This document shows positions 1-7,728 of a stretch of DNA of 64,000 nt, one piece after another. Source of the DNA: Colwellia psychrerythraea. Lineage in GTDB: Bacteria > Pseudomonadota > Gammaproteobacteria > Enterobacterales > Alteromonadaceae. Location of the stretch: the NCBI RefSeq assembly GCF_000764185.1, contig NZ_JQEC01000071.1, positions 62,001 through 126,000 of the forward strand, read 5' to 3'. Each line of letters starts with the position of its first letter. Positions within the stretch are counted from its first letter, which is position 1. Made by a program: the position numbers and the translations under genes. Below the pieces are notes generated by a model that ran no database searches, was not told the DNA's origin, and saw only the letters and a list, made by a program, of their open reading frames with translations.

Positions 1-153
1 AAATTCTTCTTCTAACGCCATAACTAATTCTACAGTGTCTAATGAGTCAGCACCTAAATCATCAACGAATGATGAATCAATTTTTACTTCTGCTTCACTA
101 ACACCTAGTTGTTCAACTGTGATTTTTTTTACGCGTTCTTCGATATTACTCAT
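1..153 (-). CDS. acpP: Acyl carrier protein, 5' part (cut by window edge)
   Basis: The reading frame on the minus strand begins with MSNIEERVKKITVEQLGV and runs into the left edge, so only about the first 51 residues are present. The motif DDLGADSLDTVE (residues about 31-42) contains the serine that receives 4'-phosphopantetheine, the arm that carries growing acyl chains in fatty-acid synthesis. A purine-rich ribosome site (AAAGGA) precedes the ATG. It lies directly downstream of fabG, the conserved order of the gammaproteobacterial fab cluster; fabF would be expected next, outside the window. The acidic composition is typical of the family. Identification is firm; only the C-terminal third is unseen. 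Confidence 0.95.
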   Translation of the reverse strand, partial: MSNIEERVKKITVEQLGVSEAEVKIDSSFVDDLGADSLDTVELVMALEEEF

Positions 154-312
154 TTTTTTTCCTTTACTGAAAGTGCATTTTTTCAAATTGTGTGTAGTGT
201 ATTCGTCAACAGCTCGCCATGCAAGCTTCTAATTCACTTTTTTATCTGGTCTAACCTGTTGAACTATTGAAAAATATTATTAAAAAACAATGTAGGCCAT
301 AATAAATGTGGC

Positions 313-1059
313 TTACACCATGTACATACCACCATTGACATGTATTGTTTCACCCGTCACATAAGCTGCTGCATCTGAGGCTAAAAACGCCACTGTGCTG
401 GCTATTTCTTCAGGTTTACCTAAACGATTTGCAGGAACTTGAGCGAAAATACCCTCTTTTTGCTCATCAGTTAACGTTTGTGTCATATCAGTATCAATAA
501 AGCCTGGTGAAACAGTATTTACTGTAATACCGCGAGAAGCAACTTCACGTGCCAACGCTTTTGTAAAGCCTAATAGGCCTGCTTTAGCAGCTGCATAGTT
601 TACTTGCCCAGCATTACCCATAGTACCTACAACAGAGCCTATATTTATGATTCGACCAGTGCGTTTTTTCATCATAGGACGAATTGCCGCTTTACTGACT
701 TTAAATACAGAAGTTAAGTTAGTATCAATAATATCCGACCATTCTTCGTCTTTCATTCGCATGAATAAATTATCACGAGTGATGCCAGCATTATTCACTA
801 AAATATCAATGCTACCATGTGCTTCTTTAATAGCAGCAAACATTGCCTTGATTGATTCATCATTTGTTACATTTAATACTAAACCCATGCCACTGCCATT
901 ATCTGCAGTTAAATATTCAGCGATGTTATTTGCGCCATTTTCTGATGTCGCTGTGCCAATAACCGTTGCACCAAGTGCTTGTAATTGTACTGCTATAGCT
1001 TTACCTATACCGCGACTTGCGCCAGTAACTAAAGCGACTTTACCTTCTAATGAAAACAT
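313..1059 (-). CDS. fabG: 3-oxoacyl-[acyl-carrier-protein] reductase FabG
   Basis: Short-chain dehydrogenase/reductase of 248 residues, the usual FabG length. It reduces 3-oxoacyl-ACP to 3-hydroxyacyl-ACP with NADPH in the cytosolic type II fatty-acid elongation cycle. Visible signatures are the nucleotide-binding TGASRGIG (residues 12-19), NNAG (89-92), the catalytic YAAAK (about 155-159) and the C-terminal VTGETIHVNGGMYM that closes FabG tetramers. It lies between fabD and acpP on the same strand in the classical cluster order, which separates it from the many other SDR enzymes. The start MFSLEGKVALVTG matches the family N-terminus. Confidence 0.96.
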   Translation of the reverse strand: MFSLEGKVALVTGASRGIGKAIAVQLQALGATVIGTATSENGANNIAEYLTADNGSGMGLVLNVTNDESIKAMFAAIKEAHGSIDILVNNAGITRDNLFMRMKDEEWSDIIDTNLTSVFKVSKAAIRPMMKKRTGRIINIGSVVGTMGNAGQVNYAAAKAGLLGFTKALAREVASRGITVNTVSPGFIDTDMTQTLTDEQKEGIFAQVPANRLGKPEEIASTVAFLASDAAAYVTGETIHVNGGMYMV

Positions 1060-1200
1060 ATGTATACCTACTATTTTTTGTTTTATAACGCTAACTGGCA
1101 GAACAAGTTAACGAGTTATGTGCATTAATAATATTTTGCTAATACCTGACACTTATTGCATCAATATTTAGCAACGATTTAAAATTAACTGTTTTGTTAT

Positions 1201-2139
1201 TTAACTATTAATAAGATCTTTTACTTGTTGCAAAGTATCGTTACTGTTGAAGCTAACACTTTTTAGTGATTTGTTAATGCGTTTATTTAAGCCTTGTAAT
1301 ACTTTACCCGGACCTACTTCAACGACTTTATCGATACCTTCACTGGCAAGTTGACTGATAGTCTCGCTCCAACGTACAGGTGAATATAATTGCTTAACCA
1401 GCGCGGCTTTGATTGCTTCGCTTGTTATTTCTTTAGCAACATCAACATTATTTACCACATTTATGACCGGCACGTTAAAGGTAACTTTATCTAGCTCAAC
1501 AGCTAACTTAGTAGCCGCATCATTCATTAAAGCACAATGTGATGGTACACTTACCGGTAAAGGTAAAACACGTTTAGCACCCGCTTCTTTACACAATATC
1601 CCAGCACGCTCAACTGCTTCTTTATGACCAGCGATGACTACTTGCCCTGGAGAATTAAAATTAACAGCTGATACAACTTGTGCTTCTTTTGCCATTTCAC
1701 AGGCATTAATAATTTCATCATCAGCAAGACCAATAACCGCTGCCATTGCGCCAGTACCTGCTGGAACACAGGCTTGCATGAATTCACCACGTTTTTCAAC
1801 AAGTACTACGGCTTCACTAAGAGAAAAAACACCCGCACAAACCAGTGCTGAATATTCACCTAAACTATGGCCAGCCATAACGTCAGGAGTTACATCCGAC
1901 TCAGCTTGCCAAACGCGCCATAAAGCAACACTGGCGGTTAATAATGCTGGCTGGGTAAAATTGGTTTGATTAAGCTTTTCGGCTGGGCCTTGCGCAACCA
2001 ATTGCCATAAATCATAACCTAATGCCTTAGAGGCTTCTTCAAAAGTCGCTTGTACTAAAGTATTTTCGGTAAAATCACTGAGCATGGCAACAGTTTGTGA
2101 GCCCTGTCCAGGAAAAACGAATGCTAATTTGTTTTGCAT
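1201..2139 (-). CDS. fabD: Malonyl-CoA:ACP transacylase FabD
   Basis: Transfers malonyl groups from CoA to ACP, supplying the extender unit for fatty-acid synthesis. The 312-residue length is normal. FPGQGSQ (residues 9-15) forms the oxyanion-hole loop and GHSLGEYSAL (about 91-100) holds the nucleophilic serine; the later PSHCALM segment carries the catalytic histidine, and VEVGPGKVLQGL near the C-terminus is conserved in the family. It sits between plsX and fabG on the same strand. The gap to plsX is only about 107 bp and there is no fabH there, unlike the E. coli order plsX-fabH-fabD. Confidence 0.96.
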   Translation of the reverse strand: MQNKLAFVFPGQGSQTVAMLSDFTENTLVQATFEEASKALGYDLWQLVAQGPAEKLNQTNFTQPALLTASVALWRVWQAESDVTPDVMAGHSLGEYSALVCAGVFSLSEAVVLVEKRGEFMQACVPAGTGAMAAVIGLADDEIINACEMAKEAQVVSAVNFNSPGQVVIAGHKEAVERAGILCKEAGAKRVLPLPVSVPSHCALMNDAATKLAVELDKVTFNVPVINVVNNVDVAKEITSEAIKAALVKQLYSPVRWSETISQLASEGIDKVVEVGPGKVLQGLNKRINKSLKSVSFNSNDTLQQVKDLINS

Positions 2140-2246
2140 ATTGATACTCTTATTTAAGTTCTTTTCAGTGAATCTGATTATTTGTTGTTTTATTTAAAAT
2201 GAAAAGCGATGTAGTGGAATATATTTGTTCTTTTGATTAAGAATCG

Positions 2247-3296
2247 TTATCGAGCAGAAAAACCATGTTCTAAAGAGCTTTTTATTTTTTCAGGCACTTG
2301 CCTTTCCACTTCTTTGACTGCTTCCATAATAGCGGCAAAAAAAGCTCCTGTATTGGCATTACCATGGCTTTTAACCACTATACCGCGTAATCCTATCAAA
2401 CTTGCGCCATTGTACTGGTCGGGGTTCATAGTTTTAAATAGTTTTTTAAAGCTAGGCTTTAACAGGGAGCCGAACAATTTAGCTAATAAGCTTGCACTAA
2501 AGGCTGTTTTTGATTTTTGATAAACTAAGCGGGCCACACCCTCACAAGTTTTTAAAGTGACATTGCCAACAAAACCGTCACAGACGATAACATCTGCTTT
2601 ATTAGAAAAAATGTCATTACCTTCAATAAAGCCAACGTAATTGATATCTTTATTGTCAGTTAATTCCAATGCCGCCAACTTTATATGGTCGCTGCCCTTG
2701 ATGGCTTCTTCACCCATATTGAGTAAGGCTATTCGTGGTTTACTAATGCCATCTACTTGCTCGGCCATTACCGAGCCCATTACACCAAATTGATATAATA
2801 CATGGGAGTCACAAAAGACATTAGCGCCCAAATCAAGCATAAAGACATGTTTGTCTTTATCATGGGTAGGCAATGATGAAATAAGTGCTGGGCGCTCTAC
2901 CCCTGGTAAGTTCTTTAAGACAAAATGTGCCATGGAAAATAGTGCACCAGTATTGCCAGCACTGACGCAAGCTTGTGCCTGCCCATCATGAACAAGATCA
3001 AGTGCTTTACGCATTGATGAGTCTTTTTTGGTACGCAAAGCTACAATAGGTTTATCTGTCATTAAGACAACTTGTGAAGTCGCAAAAAGGCTTAATTGTT
3101 TATGATTAGCAAATTTTTCTTTGGAGATTTTAAGACGAGCAAGAGTTTCTGTAATGATGATTTCATCACCACATAAAATGAGGTGCAATTTAGGCTGATG
3201 TTTTATTGCCATTATTGCTGAAGAAATAGTTATAAAGGGGCCTTGATCGCCCCCCATAACATCTAACGCTATGGTTAGATTAGTATTTAAGCTCAA
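2247..3296 (-). CDS. plsX: Phosphate acyltransferase PlsX
   Basis: Makes acyl-phosphate from acyl-ACP, the donor for PlsY in glycerophospholipid synthesis, as a peripheral membrane enzyme. The N-terminal LDVMGGDQGP (residues 11-20) and the internal SAGNTGALFSMA, DLGANVFCDS and CDGFVGNVTLK segments are PlsX signatures. Its 349 residues agree with the family. It lies just downstream of rpmF, the widely conserved rpmF-plsX pair that links ribosome and membrane synthesis, and upstream of fabD in one transcription direction. Confidence 0.95.
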   Translation of the reverse strand: MSLNTNLTIALDVMGGDQGPFITISSAIMAIKHQPKLHLILCGDEIIITETLARLKISKEKFANHKQLSLFATSQVVLMTDKPIVALRTKKDSSMRKALDLVHDGQAQACVSAGNTGALFSMAHFVLKNLPGVERPALISSLPTHDKDKHVFMLDLGANVFCDSHVLYQFGVMGSVMAEQVDGISKPRIALLNMGEEAIKGSDHIKLAALELTDNKDINYVGFIEGNDIFSNKADVIVCDGFVGNVTLKTCEGVARLVYQKSKTAFSASLLAKLFGSLLKPSFKKLFKTMNPDQYNGASLIGLRGIVVKSHGNANTGAFFAAIMEAVKEVERQVPEKIKSSLEHGFSAR

Positions 3297-3337
3297 GCTA
3301 GTTAGCCCAAACTATTTTACTATAACGAAGTAATCGC

Positions 3338-3508
3338 TTAAACAGCGATTACTTTAACGCCTTTGTAAAAGCCATCAGCAGTTACATGGTGACGACGATG
3401 CGTTTCACCTGATACTGGATCTACTGATAAGTTTTCTGGTGTAACTGCATCATGTGAACGGCGCATGCCACGTCTTGAACGAGACTTTTTGCTTTTTTGA
3501 ACTGCCAT
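3338..3508 (-). CDS. rpmF: 50S ribosomal protein bL32
   Basis: A 56-residue, strongly basic protein starting MAVQKSKKSRSRRGMRRSHD and ending YKGVKVIAV, the standard bL32 pattern. It is a structural component of the large ribosomal subunit. The ATG is preceded by a good Shine-Dalgarno sequence (TAGGAGAAACTC on the minus strand). It lies 48 bp after yceD and 41 bp before plsX, the conserved yceD-rpmF-plsX order. No zinc-binding cysteine set is present, so this is the Cys-free form seen in gammaproteobacteria. Confidence 0.95.
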   Translation of the reverse strand: MAVQKSKKSRSRRGMRRSHDAVTPENLSVDPVSGETHRRHHVTADGFYKGVKVIAV

Positions 3509-3556
3509 GAGTTTCTCCTAAATCGGTTATTAGTTAAAGGGCTATATGCTTATTAA

Positions 3557-4069
3557 CTACTTGAATTGTTTTAATATATCAAATGGATTTGGCTTCTCAA
3601 GCTCTTCTGGCAATTCACCCCAAACTGAATCAGCATCTGCTGGACAGTCTTGAATTTTATGCCGTGGAATTAATGGAATCATGAGCATGAACTCTTCCTC
3701 TATTAATTCGCGTAAGTTTACTTCACCATTTTCATCTAATTCTACTACGTCATAATATGACGGAATTTTTTCAGCGGCTTCCTCATTTTTGGCCGGACTA
3801 AAAGTAAACTCTACTTTTAGTAAATGGTCAAAATTTTCGTTACACCGCTGACAAGTTAATGCAACTAACGCCGAGCTCGTACCTGACATTACTGTCAAAC
3901 CACGTTCATCAACATCAAACTTAACACTAACTTTGACTTCATCGCTTCGGCTTTCGCATTCAGCAAGTAATCGAGTCATATCTGACAATTTAAACACACC
4001 TTCACACACAAGTCTTCTTTGTGCACTACGGGATGGGCTAATTGTTATTGGAAGTTTAAGATTCTGCAT
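3557..4069 (-). CDS. yceD: YceD family protein (DUF177), large ribosomal RNA subunit accumulation protein
   Basis: A 170-residue acidic protein of the DUF177/YceD family. The family is known for being co-encoded with rpmF and is linked to 23S rRNA accumulation; its molecular activity is not established. The central CQRC pair (ALTCQRCNENFDHLL) and the later DLRE-type segment (GEVNLRELIEEEFML) and IPRH are family features, as is the start MQNLKLPITISPSRSAQRRL. It is the first gene of the fab operon. A strong promoter sits so close to the ATG that the mRNA leader would be only a few bases long, and no Shine-Dalgarno sequence is visible. Confidence 0.9.
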   Translation of the reverse strand: MQNLKLPITISPSRSAQRRLVCEGVFKLSDMTRLLAECESRSDEVKVSVKFDVDERGLTVMSGTSSALVALTCQRCNENFDHLLKVEFTFSPAKNEEAAEKIPSYYDVVELDENGEVNLRELIEEEFMLMIPLIPRHKIQDCPADADSVWGELPEELEKPNPFDILKQFK

Positions 4070-4078
4070 AAGGCGCGC

Positions 4079-4107
4079 ATATTATAGTCCCTATAAGCAA
4101 GTGTCAA
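4079..4107 (-). promoter_or_regulatory. Promoter of the yceD-rpmF-plsX-fab operon
   Basis: Read on the minus strand, a perfect -35 (TTGACA, 4102-4107) is followed by TAATAT (4079-4084) at 17 bp, or by TATAAT (4081-4086) at 15 bp. Transcription would start around 4070-4074, almost on the yceD ATG at 4069. The match to the sigma-70 consensus is excellent; the start site is inferred. Confidence 0.7.
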
Positions 4108-4263
4108 AAGAAAATTGCACTATTTCGTTTAAAAGCTCAAGATAGCCCCAATAATAGCAATAATTACATAATAATTGTTTATTTAAAAAACGTTTGTTCG
4201 CTAAATAAGCAATGTCATTATCATTACAGACTCACCCATTTATCACCCTTTAAAAGGCTAAAT

Positions 4264-4863
4264 ATGAAACCCTTAGTACTCGGCTCTACTTCCCCTTATC
4301 GTAAATCCATTTTAGAAAAGCTGCAATTACCTTTTAACTGTGCAAAACCTAATATCGATGAAAGTGCGTTACCTGGAGAACTTCCGCAAAATTTAGTGCA
4401 ACGCCTCGCTATTGAAAAAGCAAAAGCGGTTAAAGCAGAATATCCAAGTGCTCTCATTATTGGCTCTGATCAAGTTGCCGTATGTGAAGGAGAAATTTTA
4501 GGTAAACCTCATAATTTTGATAACGGCGTTAGCCAATTAACTAAATTCAGTGGTAAAAGTATTACCTTTTATACTGGCCTTTGTGTTTATGACAGTGAAA
4601 ATGATAAAGCTGCCTCATTAGTTGAACCTTTCACTGTGCACTTTAATGCTTTAAGCCAAGAGGAAATAGCAAACTACCTTAATGCAGAGCAGCCATATAA
4701 TTGTGCAGGTAGTTTCAAAAGTGAAGGATTAGGTATATGTTTATTTAGCAAACTTGAAGGAGATGATCCAAATACCTTAATAGGTTTACCTTTAATTAAG
4801 CTTGTTGGCTTATTAAAGCAACAGGGGATCGATGTATTAGCTGAGCAAAAAAACACACCATAG
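4264..4863 (+). CDS. yceF: Maf-family nucleotide pyrophosphatase YceF (7-methyl-GTP pyrophosphatase type)
   Basis: Maf/Ham1-fold house-cleaning enzyme of 199 residues that hydrolyses a modified nucleoside triphosphate; the YceF subgroup prefers 7-methyl-GTP. LGSTSPYRKSILEKLQLPF at residues 6-24 carries the conserved STSPxR loop, and GSDQVAV (about 68-74) the catalytic Asp/Gln. YNCAGSFKSEGLG near residue 147 is the second family motif. It is divergent from yceD, as in E. coli, which supports the YceF rather than the YhdE (dTTP/UTP) assignment. A clear terminator follows about 40 bp after the stop. Confidence 0.88.
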   Translation: MKPLVLGSTSPYRKSILEKLQLPFNCAKPNIDESALPGELPQNLVQRLAIEKAKAVKAEYPSALIIGSDQVAVCEGEILGKPHNFDNGVSQLTKFSGKSITFYTGLCVYDSENDKAASLVEPFTVHFNALSQEEIANYLNAEQPYNCAGSFKSEGLGICLFSKLEGDDPNTLIGLPLIKLVGLLKQQGIDVLAEQKNTP

Positions 4864-4901
4864 TGTATGTCCAGTGCTGAGAAGCGTTAGACAATAATAA
4901 G

Positions 4902-4938
4902 AAAAAGGCAGTATCGTTAATGGTACTGCCTTTTTTTC
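4902..4938 (+). terminator. Rho-independent terminator of yceF
   Basis: AAAAAGGCAGTA pairs with TACTGCCTTTTT across a 10-base loop and is followed by a run of seven T residues. It ends the plus-strand yceF transcript. Confidence 0.85.
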
Positions 4939-5194
4939 TATTTCAAGTGTTATTTCAAGTGCCATTGAAAACGATAAGGAGTTAGCTTTCTCACCGTTAC
5001 AGCTAACGCACTTAATCCCTTATCAGTGATCTTTGAACATATAGCCTTTAAAATAGGCTATATCCTTAACTTCTTTGACCTTGTGATGGCGCCCTGCACC
5101 CAAAAAAGAAAAAGAACTATCCTACCTAACAACTATGAAATGTAGAAAACCCTATAAACTTTGGTGCTCAAGTGCGCTTGCTCTAGCTCACATC
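4939..5194. other. Intergenic region with two structured inverted repeats
   Basis: Between yceF (plus) and the HAD gene (minus, converging). A nested structure is formed by GATAAGG 4973-4979 with CCTTATC 5018-5024 enclosing GTTAGC 4981-4986 with GCTAAC 5002-5007. A second 9-bp hairpin, ATATAGCCT/AGGCTATAT, lies at 5039-5063. Neither has a T-run, so they are not simple terminators. No reading frame is convincing here. Confidence 0.45.
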
Positions 5195-5854
5195 CTAAAC
5201 TGGTAATAATAACTGTTGTAACTCACTGAGTGAATCAACAATAGCTTTAGGCTGATAGTTATTTAATATCGCTCTATCATGAACGCCTAATGTAATACCT
5301 ATACTATCAACACCTGCAGCTTGAGCCATTTCCAAATCATGTTGACTATCGCCAATCATAACAGCTTGCTCAGCTCGCACATTTAGCTCAGCTAATAAGC
5401 TTAATAACATTTGAGGATCTGGTTTAGAAAGTGTTTCATCAGCGCAGCGTGATGCATGAAAGAAGTGTTCCGTATGCGTAGCACCAAAAACACGCTGTAA
5501 ACCTTGTCGACCTTTACCGGTTGCAACAGCGAGTAACCTATCATCACCTTTAAGTGCCTTTAATAATTCTAGCGCATTATCAAATAAAGGTGTTGGTGTA
5601 TTATCACCTTCTATATATTGATATTTATATTGGTCAAGCATCGCGTTTATTTCATCTTCTACGCAATGAGGAAATAAAATCCTAAGTGCTTTAGGTAAAC
5701 TTAAGCCAATTATATCTTTTACTTGTATCACTGTCGGAATATCTAACTGACAAACGTGAGCTGCTGCTTGCATTGATGAGACTATTTTGCCGATAGAGTC
5801 CATCAAGGTACCATCCCAATCAAAAATAACTAATTTGTATTCAGGGATAAGCAT
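5195..5854 (-). CDS. HAD-superfamily hydrolase, phosphoglycolate-phosphatase-like
   Basis: A 219-residue HAD subfamily IA phosphatase. Motif I FDWDGTLMDS (residues 11-20) supplies the aspartate nucleophile D12 and acid/base D14; motif II is VATGKGRQGL, motif III includes the lysine in LSKPDPQ, and motif IV is MIGDSQHDLEMA. An alpha-helical cap lies between motifs I and II. Its start overlaps the rluC stop by one base (TAATG), so it is translationally coupled to rluC. E. coli has no such gene between rluC and yceF; the same pair occurs in other marine gammaproteobacteria to my knowledge. The physiological substrate cannot be told from sequence. Confidence 0.85.
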   Translation of the reverse strand: MLIPEYKLVIFDWDGTLMDSIGKIVSSMQAAAHVCQLDIPTVIQVKDIIGLSLPKALRILFPHCVEDEINAMLDQYKYQYIEGDNTPTPLFDNALELLKALKGDDRLLAVATGKGRQGLQRVFGATHTEHFFHASRCADETLSKPDPQMLLSLLAELNVRAEQAVMIGDSQHDLEMAQAAGVDSIGITLGVHDRAILNNYQPKAIVDSLSELQQLLLPV

Positions 5855-7035
5855 TATTCCTTTACCAACTTAGAGAGTAATCGTTCTAAACTTGACTCAA
5901 GTGGCGCTTCAATTTTCAATCGTTGTTCAGTTTTAGGGTGAGTAAACTCAATACTAGCGGCATGTAAGAACAACCTTTTCAGACCTTTGCTTTTCATCTG
6001 TTCATCAAACTCTTCATGGCCATATTTTGCATCCATAGCAATGCAATGGCCACTCGTTTGACAATGAACACGTATTTGATGTGTTCTTCCTGTGACAGGG
6101 AAAGCTCTTACTAAGGTTGCGCCACGGTATCGTTCTAATACTCTAAAACGAGTTTCAGACTCTTTACCTTGTTGGTTATCAACAACGACAACACGTTCGC
6201 CTGACTTTAAATCATTTTTCTTTAATGCTTCAGTAACACGAGTCAATTTAGTTGGCCAATGCCCCTTAACTAATGCGTGATAAAATTTCTGTACATTTTT
6301 ATCACGAAATTGTTCATGCAAATTTCGCAAGGCTGAACGTTTTTTAGCAACAAGTAAGCAGCCTGAAGTGTCTCGATCTAATCGATGAACTAATTCTAAC
6401 ATGCGCGCTTCTGGTCTTAATGCACGAAGTGCCTCTATTAGACCAAAACTTAAACCGCTACCGCCATGCACAGCCATACCCGAAGGTTTATTGATAACAA
6501 TCAATCTATCATCTTCAAACAGTATTTGCTTTTCTAAATTAGCAACAATAGTTAACCCGGTAGAAACTGCATCTTTTTGTTCAGAAACTCTGATGGGAGC
6601 AATGCGTAATTCATCATTAATGGCTAACTTATAAACTGGTTTAATTCGTTTTTTATTAACCCTGATTTCACCTTTACGCATAAGGCGATAAAGATGGCTT
6701 TTAGGAACACCTTTAAGGGTTCTTAATAGAAAATTGTCGATTCGTTGCCCTGCATCTTCACTATCTATAGTGATATAGCGCACTTTAGGTCTTTCCACTT
6801 CTTCTGCACTGTTAATATGCGCAGTATTTTCAACAGGTTTTTTTTCATGCTGGGTATTTCTTACAACAGGTTTACTTGCTTGCTGCGTCTTTTGTGCAGC
6901 AGGCTTATTTGAATGCTTTATCTTCTTTACAACAGGTTTATTGGCATGCTGAGTCTTTTTTTCAACTGAGCGGTGTTGAGTCTTTGCTTTGTTTTTATGC
7001 ACGTGATTGGCTTTTTGGCTATTAATTTCTTTCAT
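5854..7035 (-). CDS. rluC: 23S rRNA pseudouridine synthase RluC with long basic N-terminal repeat tail
   Basis: RluA-family enzyme, in E. coli modifying U955, U2504 and U2580 of 23S rRNA. An S4 RNA-binding domain (residues about 92-150, DNFLLRTLKGVPKSHLYRLM) precedes the catalytic domain with HRLDRDTSG (about 216-224), where the aspartate after ARG/LEU is the catalytic residue. GRTHQIRVH is also present. At 393 residues it is about 70 longer than E. coli RluC (319). The excess is an N-terminal tail of Lys/His/Gln-rich 11-residue repeats (residues 25-68). It is divergent from rne, as in E. coli, and coupled to the HAD gene. Confidence 0.92.
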   Translation of the reverse strand: MKEINSQKANHVHKNKAKTQHRSVEKKTQHANKPVVKKIKHSNKPAAQKTQQASKPVVRNTQHEKKPVENTAHINSAEEVERPKVRYITIDSEDAGQRIDNFLLRTLKGVPKSHLYRLMRKGEIRVNKKRIKPVYKLAINDELRIAPIRVSEQKDAVSTGLTIVANLEKQILFEDDRLIVINKPSGMAVHGGSGLSFGLIEALRALRPEARMLELVHRLDRDTSGCLLVAKKRSALRNLHEQFRDKNVQKFYHALVKGHWPTKLTRVTEALKKNDLKSGERVVVVDNQQGKESETRFRVLERYRGATLVRAFPVTGRTHQIRVHCQTSGHCIAMDAKYGHEEFDEQMKSKGLKRLFLHAASIEFTHPKTEQRLKIEAPLESSLERLLSKLVKE

Positions 7036-7728
7036 AACGGCAGTTTAACACATTTTATTTAGCGAATAATGCAATTAACTTCCTTTATTATTAGCTAATA
7101 AACAAAGATAGTGGGATAATAAAAGGGTTATTAGTTGATATTTAACGCTAACACCGTATTAAACAGCCATATGAAAAAACTAACATTAGGCTAATCAACG
7201 TAACAATTTAACCCTAGAAGCTTTAAAGAGAGACGTAAGAGGCAAACTGCGGCCACATTAGTATGCGACATTTTATTTTGTTAACTGTACCTTTTTAGGC
7301 GTTAACATCATAAAAATAAGACATGCTGATAGTACGGCCTATTGCATTAATTGACACAGGTAGTTATCACTTTGATGGCTACTCGCTATAGATTGTCAAA
7401 AAAGCATAAACAGTTTTAACAATTTGATTTATGAAATGTTATTAGCCCAGCACCATAAAGCAATTTTATAAAATAATACCAAAGCGATATTAAGCTGGTA
7501 TTTTGCACAGCACACACGCTGAGCACATAAAGAAATGAATTAGCATTGCCTAGCTTGATTAAGGCAGTGATATTGAGAAACAATCAGAATTTATAACAGC
7601 TTAACCTGGTTTTATGACAGGTTAACCGTGACAACCGTGAGGCTGACAAACTGCTGTTACCAGAAAAACAGATTGCTTTGTGTCCTAAGCAAATGGTGTG
7701 TTGTGACTAAAAATGAGTCCGACAAACT
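7036..7728. other. Divergent rluC/rne control region with candidate rne leader hairpin
   Basis: A 693 bp gene-free stretch between rluC and rne. In E. coli, rne has a long structured 5' UTR through which RNase E controls its own mRNA, so much of this is probably an equivalent leader. A perfect 8-bp hairpin with 9-base loop (TTAACCTG 7601-7608 / CAGGTTAA 7618-7625) lies 104 bases upstream of the rne start. ATACCA...TGGTAT (7475-7503) is another weak inverted repeat. I see no gene here. Confidence 0.5.

Noticed and set aside
647..1111. 154-residue open frame opposite fabG
   Set aside because: Antisense shadow of fabG with no coding features.
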